Shown here one piece after another: positions 45,201-51,491 of a stretch of 64,000 bases of DNA (within the stretch, counting starts at the first letter, position 1; each line of letters opens with the position of its first letter). Source of the DNA: Candidatus Anammoxibacter sp. (GTDB taxonomy: Bacteria; Planctomycetota; Brocadiia; Brocadiales; Anammoxibacteraceae); assembly GCA_021777105.1 (NCBI GenBank), contig JAIQZQ010000122.1, positions 94,863 to 158,862 on the forward strand, in the 5' to 3' direction. The notes under the pieces were generated by a model, which ran no database searches, was not told the DNA's origin, and saw only the letters and a list, made by a program, of their open reading frames with translations. The position numbers and the translations under genes are program-made.

Positions 45201-46501
45201 AAAATAAACAATTTGACCATCTTTACATTATACGTAAAATAATAAATTGTTTAGATAAACGGTTACAGGAAGCATTACTGAACAAAGCTAAAGACGCTTC
45301 TCTCAAGTCTAGCTGTTTTCAAGATTTAATTTCATATCTGTTGATGGTAAAAGACCAGAAAACCAAATCATATGCAGAATCGCTACTAAAGCTTCCATTG
45401 AGCAAGGATAGCAAATTTCTAAATAGGGCCAAAGCGTCAGCGCTGGCATTACTTGCTCAAGCCGATGATGCCGGCTGGCATGTCATTTGGGCTGCCATCC
45501 AAGAAGAAACGGCTTTTGGTAAAGATGTGTTGATGTCTATGCCGGATAGTTTCGTATTTCATGACTCCAAAAATCTTCCTGATCGTATAGGCGAAGAAAG
45601 TACAGCCGAATTATTTATTTGGTTAAACAAAAATTTTCCTAGGTTATACGATCCTGATAATAAAGTAGGCAGCGAGGTATCTTCCCGTGAAAAGCTGTCA
45701 GATTATCGCGAAAGTTTATTGCATTCATTAGTAGCAAAAGGTACTCCAGAAGCTATTAGGGTAATTGAGCGTATTCAAAAAGAATTACCAGAATTTAGCT
45801 CGCTGAACTTTTATTTAGTAAATGCACGTGAGAATATGAGACGCGTAAATTGGGAACCTCTATCGCCAGACGAATTTCTTTCGATTACGACAAATCCATC
45901 TTCACGATTAATTCTAAATGCAGAGCATTTACTTGAGGCCATAATAGAATCGCTAAAAAAGTATGAGATGATACTTCAAGGAGAAAACCCAACAGCATAT
46001 ACCCTCTGGGATGAAAGGCCTAACAAAATGTTTAAGCCGAAACCTGAGAAAAATTTGTCAAATAGTATTAAAGTCCATTTAACGGAAGACTTAAAACAAA
46101 GCGGAGTTTTAATAAACCGTGAAGTTGTAATTAAGGAAAAACATGGTAAAGAAGGAAGCTCTGGAGAAGAACTAGATATATATGTTGCTGTTTTTATACC
46201 TTCAAAACAAGAGCATGTTCGCGTCTTTATTGAAGTCAAAGGATGTTGGCATAAGGAGGTAAATACCGCTATGAAAACTCAGCTTTTGAATAGATATCTT
46301 AGTGAGAGTGGTTGCGATCATGGTATTTATTTAGTTGGATGGTTTCTGTGTGACCAATGGGAGATGGATGATAATAGTAAAAACAGGATATCTGAAAAAA
46401 ATATTAAAGAAGCAAAAAAGAAATTTGCTACTCAAGCTCTTAGATTATCTACAGATAAAAAAAAGATAAAGTCATTCGTATTGAATTGTGCATTACGTTA
46501 A
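42254..46501 (+). CDS. Large NACHT/STAND NTPase with C-terminal PD-(D/E)xK-like nuclease
   Basis: 1415 residues, cytoplasmic. Walker A is GQPGIGKT (58-65) and Walker B is LFLDSLDEC (122-130, the NACHT-type D-x2-DE). They are followed by sensor-like ISCRTTDFPEI and the helical region FGFAHQSYAEFLAARYL typical of NACHT ATPases. Roughly 800 residues of helical repeats (HEAT/TPR-like, several HIRDQAAHAVSLV-type turns) follow. The last ~110 residues have EELDIYV (D1308), RVFIEVKGCW (E1327, K1329) and a helix with KTQLLNRYL, the D-E-x-K layout of restriction-like nucleases. I predict a nucleotide-gated sensor of invasion whose effector is DNA cleavage. Known Avs and many bNACHT proteins carry the effector at the N-terminus; here it is C-terminal. 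No strong ribosome binding site is seen at the ATG. Confidence 0.82.
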   Translation: MIKNIFPWKRFWCAPTGTISFDDDGFFVDPESKYARYYHKGVVAFEEIRETPCLILLGQPGIGKTITVKSEFDILKSQIRGNGGKLIYTNLNEYSDESRLIRDIFESPTIQSWQGGQHHLHLFLDSLDECLLEINTLAIILRNQFHKFKEHASRLNLRISCRTTDFPEILKDEFDAIWGEDNVETYELAPLLRKDVEVAAKILELDSSSFIEAIKKKEIQSLASNPITLKFLLEEFKNKQQFPDTRPELFLRGCEHLCTENNPERLATQKTGTLSTAKRLALASRIAAVMTFCNRTSVCLQENILDYKETDLTLQMLQEGDETSENRTFSFVERDLREVIQHTGLFSSRGPCRFGFAHQSYAEFLAARYLSSHQLPIRQIKSLIFLSSDPDQMAIPQLKETTAWLCSIMPEVFKELIKSDPQSILLSDVISMEYGLKKDLVSSLLRQFEQQRITDTNWRHYSLYNKLKHPDIDTQLKPYIKDKTKHFLVRRVAIKIAGTCKIKSLQNLLADVTLDHLDNIHIRDQAAHAVSLVADYKTLLRLKPLVIMKQEDDKDDQLKGCALRALWPKHLSTQELFDVLTPPKNENFHGSYAGFILDFAEQLKINDLHSALKWVSKISRKKGDLSFTLTKLSENILFCSLQHIDKREIIDVFAEAIIPKLDNYLDICPIPNGESEDKVLPDVLEVTRKNLIRALVKKINIYKSHMLVSPFVKPQILFDYDLEWLINELKTEKAQKRKKIWIEIIHDIFKQDNLGHIELISQAMRENQQLADKFRVYFDAVEINSPLAEEMRMCDRKYKEIISKPNQNKVEKQHKIIPSIHERIKTSLDQFENGDSYAWVQLCNEMARGDDSEYYENRFNANLMSLPGWTVCDRSVKERIVNAGKKYILENDANTHCWLKKNSYYPPAMAGYKVFVILDKLEPEFLNNLSNDIWKNWVSIIIAYPNNSNDESENNIFEKITKQAYQKIPKEFIDTLLVLIDKENKQFDHLYIIRKIINCLDKRLQEALLNKAKDASLKSSCFQDLISYLLMVKDQKTKSYAESLLKLPLSKDSKFLNRAKASALALLAQADDAGWHVIWAAIQEETAFGKDVLMSMPDSFVFHDSKNLPDRIGEESTAELFIWLNKNFPRLYDPDNKVGSEVSSREKLSDYRESLLHSLVAKGTPEAIRVIERIQKELPEFSSLNFYLVNARENMRRVNWEPLSPDEFLSITTNPSSRLILNAEHLLEAIIESLKKYEMILQGENPTAYTLWDERPNKMFKPKPEKNLSNSIKVHLTEDLKQSGVLINREVVIKEKHGKEGSSGEELDIYVAVFIPSKQEHVRVFIEVKGCWHKEVNTAMKTQLLNRYLSESGCDHGIYLVGWFLCDQWEMDDNSKNRISEKNIKEAKKKFATQALRLSTDKKKIKSFVLNCALR

Positions 46502-46530
46502 AGAAACTATATGTTTGCATATGACAATAT

Positions 46531-46770
46531 TTGCGAAAGGCAAATTGTTCGCTTTTTTATTTAAAAACTTCAAAATAGGATTAAATTTGAGCTCCGTATA
46601 AAACATGCGAACCAATTAGCGTTCTATATTTTGACATAAACGGAAGGTTACGGATTTTGTCCGTATTATAATATATGCTACGATGTTTACGCTTTTTAAA
46701 TCAAAATGCAAATCCGTATTTGAACTGATATACGAATACGCGGCTAAAGGCTTGAAATGGGCGGCGTGAT
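46531..46770 (+). repeat. 240-bp direct repeat, copy 1
   Basis: Matches 48240-48479 at the same length; the right-hand 160 bp agree at roughly 85-90% by eye (for example AAATCAAAATGCAAA and ACGAATACGCGGCTAAAGG are identical). It lies just upstream of the DUF3800 gene and is immediately followed by the hairpin at 46771-46799. Each copy has a 28-29-codon micro-ORF (46683-46769 here: MFTLFKSKCKSVFEL...) without a visible ribosome binding site. Confidence 0.8.
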
Positions 46771-46799
46771 GAAAATATGCGACACTGTCGCGTATTTTC
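46771..46799 (+). repeat. Tight hairpin abutting repeat copy 1
   Basis: 14-bp stem GAAAATATGCGACA / TGTCGCGTATTTTC with one G-T pair and a single-nucleotide loop; the centre is ACACTGT. It starts at the base after the end of the 240-bp repeat. Confidence 0.7.
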
Positions 46800-46861
46800 A
46801 AATAGATAATAAAAAAAGGCTATATTTACTTTAAATAGGTAATCTTTAAGAGATCAAAGTA

Positions 46862-47572
46862 ATGAATCCAATTTACAATATATATTGCGACGAAAGCTGC
46901 CATTTAGAAAACGATCATCAAAAAGCCATGGTTTTAGGGGCGGTATGGTGCTCGTTTGAAAAATCACATAAAATTTTTAATCGCATTCGCCAGATTAAGA
47001 TAAAGCATGGATTGAAAACCGATTTTGAAATTAAATGGACCAAAGTTTCGCCTTCAAAAGTAGATTTTTATTCTGATTTGATAGATTATTTTTTTGACAA
47101 TGATGACCTACATTTCCGTAGTCTGATTGTGCCTGACAAATCAAAACTTAGACATGACAGGTATGGACAGGATCATGACACATGGTATTACAAAATGTAT
47201 TTTGATATGCTTAAGGTTATTATTAGTCCTAATGCGCGTTATCGTATATATATTGATATTAAAGATACTCAAGGCGCAACAAAAGTTGCAAAATTGCATA
47301 AAGTCCTTTGCAATAATATGTATGATTTTAAGCGAGAGATTATTGAACGAGTGCAGACCGTAAGGTCGCATGAGGTTGAATTGTTGCAGCTCGCGGATTT
47401 GATAATGGGCGCGGTATCATATGTTAACCGTAGTCTTGCCGGCAGCGCCGTTAAACTTTCATTAGTTGATAAAATAAGAAGAAAATCGCATTATGAATTA
47501 ACTAAATCCACATTATTGTTGGAAAGAAAATTTAATTTGTTCCGTTGGCATGCATCAGGGGTTGGAAGATGA
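46862..47572 (+). CDS. DUF3800 family protein (RNase H-like fold)
   Basis: 236 residues. DUF3800 landmarks: the N-terminal IYCDESCHLE (catalytic-type D10-E11-S12), MVLGAVWCSFEK, FEIKWTKVSPSKVDFYSDLI, the second acidic strand IYIDIKDTQGATK, and the C-terminal EVELLQLADLIMGAVSY with the conserved QLAD. The fold is related to RNase H/transposase nucleases, and members are frequent in defence islands and prophages, but activity is unproven. The stop overlaps the ATG of the next gene (ATGA at 47569), so both are made together. The pair sits between two 240-bp direct repeats. Confidence 0.85.
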   Translation: MNPIYNIYCDESCHLENDHQKAMVLGAVWCSFEKSHKIFNRIRQIKIKHGLKTDFEIKWTKVSPSKVDFYSDLIDYFFDNDDLHFRSLIVPDKSKLRHDRYGQDHDTWYYKMYFDMLKVIISPNARYRIYIDIKDTQGATKVAKLHKVLCNNMYDFKREIIERVQTVRSHEVELLQLADLIMGAVSYVNRSLAGSAVKLSLVDKIRRKSHYELTKSTLLLERKFNLFRWHASGVGR

Positions 47573-48066
47573 ATAATAAACCTCAATGGTTGCCGGAACT
47601 TGTGCTTTTTGCTGATTATGATGGAGAATGGGAACCGTATCTAGAAGCCCTGTATAGTTGCTTTAGAAAGGATTTTATTGAAACAAAACCATTCTTCATA
47701 GGGCAGAGAATTGGATTAAAAAGATATCCACTTGAACGAGGGAAAGAAGCTACTTTTTGGCATCTTATCTCTGAAGGTTTTAATGAAACTGAGAGATTAC
47801 CGGACTTTAAAAGGTGTGAAAGAATACGATGGCCTAGTCCAATAATTGAACATGCCGATGAAAATGTTATTAAAGTATGGCGGAACAAAAGGAGAAGCGA
47901 AAAGAGGATTTTACTTTGGTTGGAAAAACTGGAGTATCTTGTTGTTCTTGCGGAACGTAAAGGTTATATATTGCCATGGACGGCGTACATTGTTAAGGAA
48001 GAGCACAAAAAGAGGAAATTGCTTAAAGAATATGAAACTTATAAAAAGGCTGATGCCGCTCAATAA
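47569..48066 (+). CDS. DUF3800-coupled hypothetical protein
   Basis: 165 residues from the ATG inside the ATGA overlap with the DUF3800 gene; a longer frame from 47545 lies within that gene. Rich in aromatic and basic residues: LVLFADYDGEWEPYLEALYS, KYP-like GLKRYPLERGKEATFWHLIS, RCERIRWPSPIIEHAD, then two basic helices (VWRNKRRSEKRILLWLEKLE and EEHKKRKLLKEYE). I recognise the GKEATFWHL block from uncharacterised proteins but know no function. The strict coupling suggests a two-component toxin or nuclease/partner unit. Confidence 0.72.
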   Translation: MNNKPQWLPELVLFADYDGEWEPYLEALYSCFRKDFIETKPFFIGQRIGLKRYPLERGKEATFWHLISEGFNETERLPDFKRCERIRWPSPIIEHADENVIKVWRNKRRSEKRILLWLEKLEYLVVLAERKGYILPWTAYIVKEEHKKRKLLKEYETYKKADAAQ

Positions 48067-48239
48067 ATAAATATTAAACGGCATCGTTACTCCTTCTACA
48101 CATGGCAGATGAGCTTTGATTATTATCACAGACTTTAAAAAAGATGTCAAATATATTTTGATAAACAACCATTTTGTTAATACTTTAAATAATGAAACTC
48201 AACGAAATGGTTGTTTATGCAAATAACTTATGACAAAAT

Positions 48240-48479
48240 TTGGGACAGCCAAATTATCCTATTTTTTGCACAGACACTTCAAAATATAGTTAAATTTGTG
48301 CCCCGTATAAAACATGCTAACCAATTAGCGTTCCATATTTTGATATAAACGGAACGCTACGGATTTTGCCTGTATTTTAATATACGCGATGAAGTTAACG
48401 CTTTTTAAATCAAAATGCAAAACCGTTTTTGAATTGGTAAACGAATACGCGGCTAAAGGCTTGAAATGGGCGACGTGAT
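48240..48479 (+). repeat. 240-bp direct repeat, copy 2
   Basis: Second copy of 46531-46770, same orientation, 1709 bp downstream, lying after the DUF3800 pair. Its AGCGTTCC (48326) and GGAACGCT (48351) arms form a hairpin that is degraded in copy 1. The micro-ORF is at 48389-48478. Confidence 0.8.
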
Positions 48480-48784
48480 AAAGTGGCAAAAAGCGGCCCC
48501 TATAATGCCTATGTCCTCTGGTTCGTAGCCAACCTATGGAAGGAAGCGCCAAAGGCACATTATAGGACTTACCCGCTTGTTTTTTAAATTATCAAAGTCC
48601 GGCCTGTTTATCAATAATTAATTGGCATTGGAAGATTGAAATTAAAATATTCAACCTATTTAGTCAAATAATCTTTGTTAAATTTTTTAGAAACAGAGCT
48701 GTTCTCAAATGACTCAGATATATACTCCAGAAAAGGAGGAGAGATTGAAGGGGCTGGACTTAAAGTGTTTCCATAAAAACAAAA

Positions 48785-48838
48785 AGCCTCTCATAAGAGA
48801 GGCCTTCCGCCGGCCGGGGAGACCCCAAGCCATTTTTT
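48785..48838 (-). terminator. Minus-strand terminator preceded by GC-rich hairpins
   Basis: GCCTCTC-ATAA-GAGAGGC (48785-48802) is followed on the minus strand by TTTTTGTTTTT. Directly upstream on that strand are GGGGTCTCCCC- and CCGGCCGG-type palindromes (48806-48827) and a T/A run. No minus-strand gene ends here; the nearest, the toxin-antitoxin pair, ends at 49683. It could terminate a small RNA. Confidence 0.55.
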
Positions 48839-48900
48839 TTTGCATTATAATCAATATAAACCAGAAAAATCAAAGTTATATTTATTAAGGGAAAATATAT

Positions 48901-48969
48901 GTCAGGCAAATTACCTTCTTTTTTGTTTAGGTTCTTCAAAATATGGTTAAATTTGCGACAGTGTCGCAA
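48901..48969 (+). repeat. Truncated third copy of the 240-bp repeat ending in a tight hairpin
   Basis: 48901-48956 aligns with the left end of the 240-bp repeat (GGCAAATTAC..TTCTTCAAAATATGGTTA). It then diverges exactly at the hairpin TTGCGACA-G-TGTCGCAA (48953-48969), whose centre is ACAGTGT. The surrounding 48067-49251 has no protein gene that I can support. Confidence 0.6.
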
Positions 48970-49027
48970 GGATTAGAATAGGGCAAACCTGGATCAGACA
49001 TTATTATTCTAAAACGCCGGTTTTACA

Positions 49028-49066
49028 GCCCCCCCTCAATCCCCTCTTTTTTGAGGGGAGGCGGGT
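49028..49066. repeat. C-rich/G-rich dispersed hairpin repeat
   Basis: CCCCTC-TTTTTT-GAGGGG (49041-49058) within a CCCCCCTCAATCCCCTC context; the same motif recurs in the element at 54549-54689. This is a common type of intergenic repeat. Confidence 0.55.
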
Positions 49067-49251
49067 TGCCGGGGTTTTGTTCTGCTCTTAAAAGCTCTCT
49101 GCCCGTCAGGTTATGGTAATTCTGTATATTGTAATATACCATGAAAATCTAAATTGACATTTTAGATTTTCATGGTGCATTAAAAGCGGAAATTATATTA
49201 AAATATTCTAATTAATTAGTTAAACAACATTTCTTTAACAGGAGAGAAACC

Positions 49252-49536
49252 ATGAGCAACGACGCGACGGAAGATATTAATAACCCGGATTACCTTAAAA
49301 AAGCGTATAAGACATTTAAAAAACGCCTCAGGCTGACGCAGCTTGACGCTGAGTCAACATTGGGCGGCAGCGCTTTGAGTGGAGGTAGAAAGTCGGGCAT
49401 TGTTGGTATACGGCCTCCAAATAATTTCCCTCAGGAGGTGTGGGACAAACTAGAGGAGAATGGCAAGATCCGTCGAGGGGAAATGGGTATTTACGAGTTG
49501 GTCGATAATACCGGCCCTAAATCAAACACTTTTTAA
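49252..49536 (+). CDS. Small conserved hypothetical protein (Planctomycete-type family)
   Basis: 94 residues with a good ribosome binding site (AGGAGAG before the ATG). The sequence KAYKTFKKRLRLTQLDAEST, LGGSALSGGRKSGIVGIRPP and FPQEVWDKLEENGKIRRGEM is a pattern I associate with short uncharacterised proteins in Planctomycetes and other PVC bacteria. No catalytic motif. It follows the repeat-rich region and is the only plus-strand gene before the toxin-antitoxin pair. Confidence 0.72.
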   Translation: MSNDATEDINNPDYLKKAYKTFKKRLRLTQLDAESTLGGSALSGGRKSGIVGIRPPNNFPQEVWDKLEENGKIRRGEMGIYELVDNTGPKSNTF

Positions 49537-49682
49537 GCGCTTAACCTTGCCCGGATAAACCGGGCAAGGAAAAAGTAAAAGCGAAGTTGGTTCAAACCCG
49601 CGATATTTAACCAACAATTTCCACCTTGCTCCAAAATCCCTGCTTGGCAACCAGAGGAAAATATTGGAACCAGTAAACATGC

Positions 49683-50045
49683 TTACGCAGCTAAATTAAA
49701 CTGAATGTTATCATATTCCACAATAGGGGTGTTTACTTCTCTGCCGGCTATTTTCTGTTTCTTTATTTTAATAATTTCAAAATCGCAAAAGAAATTAATG
49801 ATTTTGTTTAAATTAGAGGCATCTTTATTGCACAATTTTGATAATTCGTAAACTGATTTTGGCTTGAATTTTAAAATCATTGAGAGTATATCTATGTTGT
49901 TGACAAATTTTATAAAATCTTTTTTTGAATCAAATGAGATTTCAAAATGAGGGTTTTTCCTATGAACATTGATTTTCTTGAATGCATTTTTAAAATCATT
50001 TAAAACTTCACCGGATGACTTTAGCGACACTATTAGTGTTTTCAT
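49683..50045 (-). CDS. Winged-helix antitoxin-like regulator
   Basis: 120 residues. The C-terminal two-thirds is a winged helix-turn-helix: LSMILKFKPKSVYELSKLC then KDASNLNKIINFFCDFEIIK and a wing (QKIAGREVNTPIVEYDNI), like the HVO_A0114/MarR-type DNA-binding proteins paired with DUF6516 toxins. Its ATG overlaps the toxin stop by 4 nt (ATGA, 50042-50045), so the order is toxin first. It is probably the antitoxin and autorepressor of the pair. Confidence 0.72.
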   Translation of the reverse strand: MKTLIVSLKSSGEVLNDFKNAFKKINVHRKNPHFEISFDSKKDFIKFVNNIDILSMILKFKPKSVYELSKLCNKDASNLNKIINFFCDFEIIKIKKQKIAGREVNTPIVEYDNIQFNLAA

Positions 50046-50332
50046 ATTATTACTCCAAAATTATCATATACTAATTTTTTGAAATCGTCTATTAGCTGAT
50101 TGTATGAAACAAAGTTATATGGAACTTCCTTGTCAAAGATATGTATATGCTCTTTCTTAGGATAATGGTTATCGAACAAGATTTTTTCTTTTGTTCTGAA
50201 ATTAACGCAAACCAGGCTAAACCTAACGCCTTTGGGGTATTTATATGTTTTTGTGACGGATTGAATTTTTAATTCAATTATATATTTCTTTTGTATCTTG
50301 GCTTTTTGCCAATATATTATTTCGGACGCCAT
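50042..50332 (-). CDS. DUF6516-type putative toxin
   Basis: 96 residues, beta-rich: KKYIIELKIQSVTKTYKYPKG, RFSLVCVNFRTKEKILFDNH, YPKKEHIHIFDKEVPYNFVS and a C-terminal helix QLIDDFKKLVYDNF. The LFDNHYPK-HIHI-DK-E-PY-F run is the signature I associate with the DUF6516 family of predicted toxins. Coupled to a winged-helix partner downstream. The mode of action of the family is not known to me. Confidence 0.7.
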   Translation of the reverse strand: MASEIIYWQKAKIQKKYIIELKIQSVTKTYKYPKGVRFSLVCVNFRTKEKILFDNHYPKKEHIHIFDKEVPYNFVSYNQLIDDFKKLVYDNFGVII

Positions 50333-50450
50333 ATATAGGTATTATACAACCTATACCGAATGATTCAATCGCTTTTTAAAAAAAGCGCATTCACAAAAGC
50401 ATAAAGACGCAATGGTTAATTACTTAAATATTTAACAAGGCTTCTATATT

Positions 50451-51470
50451 TTGATTCATCGTTTTACAAAAATCGGATTTATCCTGCTGCTGTTTATAAC
50501 GTTCATTGCGCCTGTTAAAGGCAGTGGGCTGCATGAGCCGGCAACCACATCTCTAAAGAACCAATCTAACTCAAAATCTTTTGGCATCTATCAAATTGCA
50601 TGGAATCCAGGACAATTCAGGGATGAGCTTAACAAAAATCTCTCAATTTTAAGCGAAAAGCCTGCGGTTGTAATGTTTTTCAGAGACCTTGGTTTAAACC
50701 GGGGGTTTCCATTATCTTACATTAAGATTATTGACGAGGCCGGCTCTGTCCCGATGATTTCATGGGAATTGGATATATGGGGACGTAGCAAAGAGATGGA
50801 CTATTTGGACGCTATTCTTAATAAGCGGTTTGATTCTTACTTTATTAAGTGGGCCAAGGAGTGCAAAAAATGGGGCAAACCGGTGTTTATAAGGCCGGGG
50901 TTTGAAATGAACGGGAACTGGTTTTCATGGAACGGGAATCCTGATAAATTCAAGGCTGTGTGGCAATACTTGCACAATCTATTAAAAAAAGAGGGTTGCC
51001 ATAATGTTGTTTGGGTCTGGTCACCTGGCGTAAAATCATTTCCCGATGAAAAGTGGAATCAAATGGAGCAATATTATCCCGGAGATCAATTTGTGGACTG
51101 GATTGGGCTTGATGGTTATAACTGGGGAGATGAAGACCCGAAAAGGCCATATTCAAAATGGATAAAATTTAGCGAAATTTTTAACAAAGCCTTGAAACGA
51201 TTAAACAAACTTGCCCCAGGCAAACCTGTTATGATCGCTGAAATCGGTTGCGCGGAATCTGCGTCGCGCAGCAAAGCGGAATGGATAGAAGACGCATTTA
51301 AAAACATAAATAATTCGCCTGAACTAAAGCTGTTAATCTGGTTTAATTATGATAAACGAGGCGAAGGCGAGGCTGATTGGCGCATCAACTCGTCCCCTGA
51401 AACATTGGAAACATTTAACAAATGTATTAACGGATTTACTGATGTAAACACGGCAGCAGGCCACAAGTAA
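50451..51470 (+). CDS. Exported glycoside hydrolase, GH26 (beta-mannanase-like)
   Basis: 339 residues from a TTG start, with a signal peptide (FTKIGFILLLFITFIAPVKG). The (beta/alpha)8 GH26 layout is clear: GIYQIAWNPGQF, MISWELDIWG, the acid/base Glu in RPGFEMNGNWFSWNG (about residue 150), NVVWVWSPGV, DWIGLDGYNWG, the nucleophile Glu in VMIAEIGCAESA (about residue 267) and LLIWFNYDKRGEGEADWR. Likely cleaves beta-1,4-mannan or a related beta-glycan in the periplasm or outside the cell, possibly in exopolysaccharide processing since it stands among signalling genes. No carbohydrate-binding module. Confidence 0.87.
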   Translation: MIHRFTKIGFILLLFITFIAPVKGSGLHEPATTSLKNQSNSKSFGIYQIAWNPGQFRDELNKNLSILSEKPAVVMFFRDLGLNRGFPLSYIKIIDEAGSVPMISWELDIWGRSKEMDYLDAILNKRFDSYFIKWAKECKKWGKPVFIRPGFEMNGNWFSWNGNPDKFKAVWQYLHNLLKKEGCHNVVWVWSPGVKSFPDEKWNQMEQYYPGDQFVDWIGLDGYNWGDEDPKRPYSKWIKFSEIFNKALKRLNKLAPGKPVMIAEIGCAESASRSKAEWIEDAFKNINNSPELKLLIWFNYDKRGEGEADWRINSSPETLETFNKCINGFTDVNTAAGHK

Positions 51471-51491
51471 ATTAGCGTAATTCGCGCTTTT

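Noticed and set aside
46616..46801. Minus-strand open frames in both long repeats (also 48325-48558) with similar translations
   Set aside because: The similarity follows from the DNA repeat itself; no ribosome binding site, and relic copies do not keep the frame.
48067..49251. Possible CRISPR array in the hairpin- and repeat-rich gap
   Set aside because: Repeats are long, few and not regularly spaced; no short direct repeats with uniform spacers and no cas genes.
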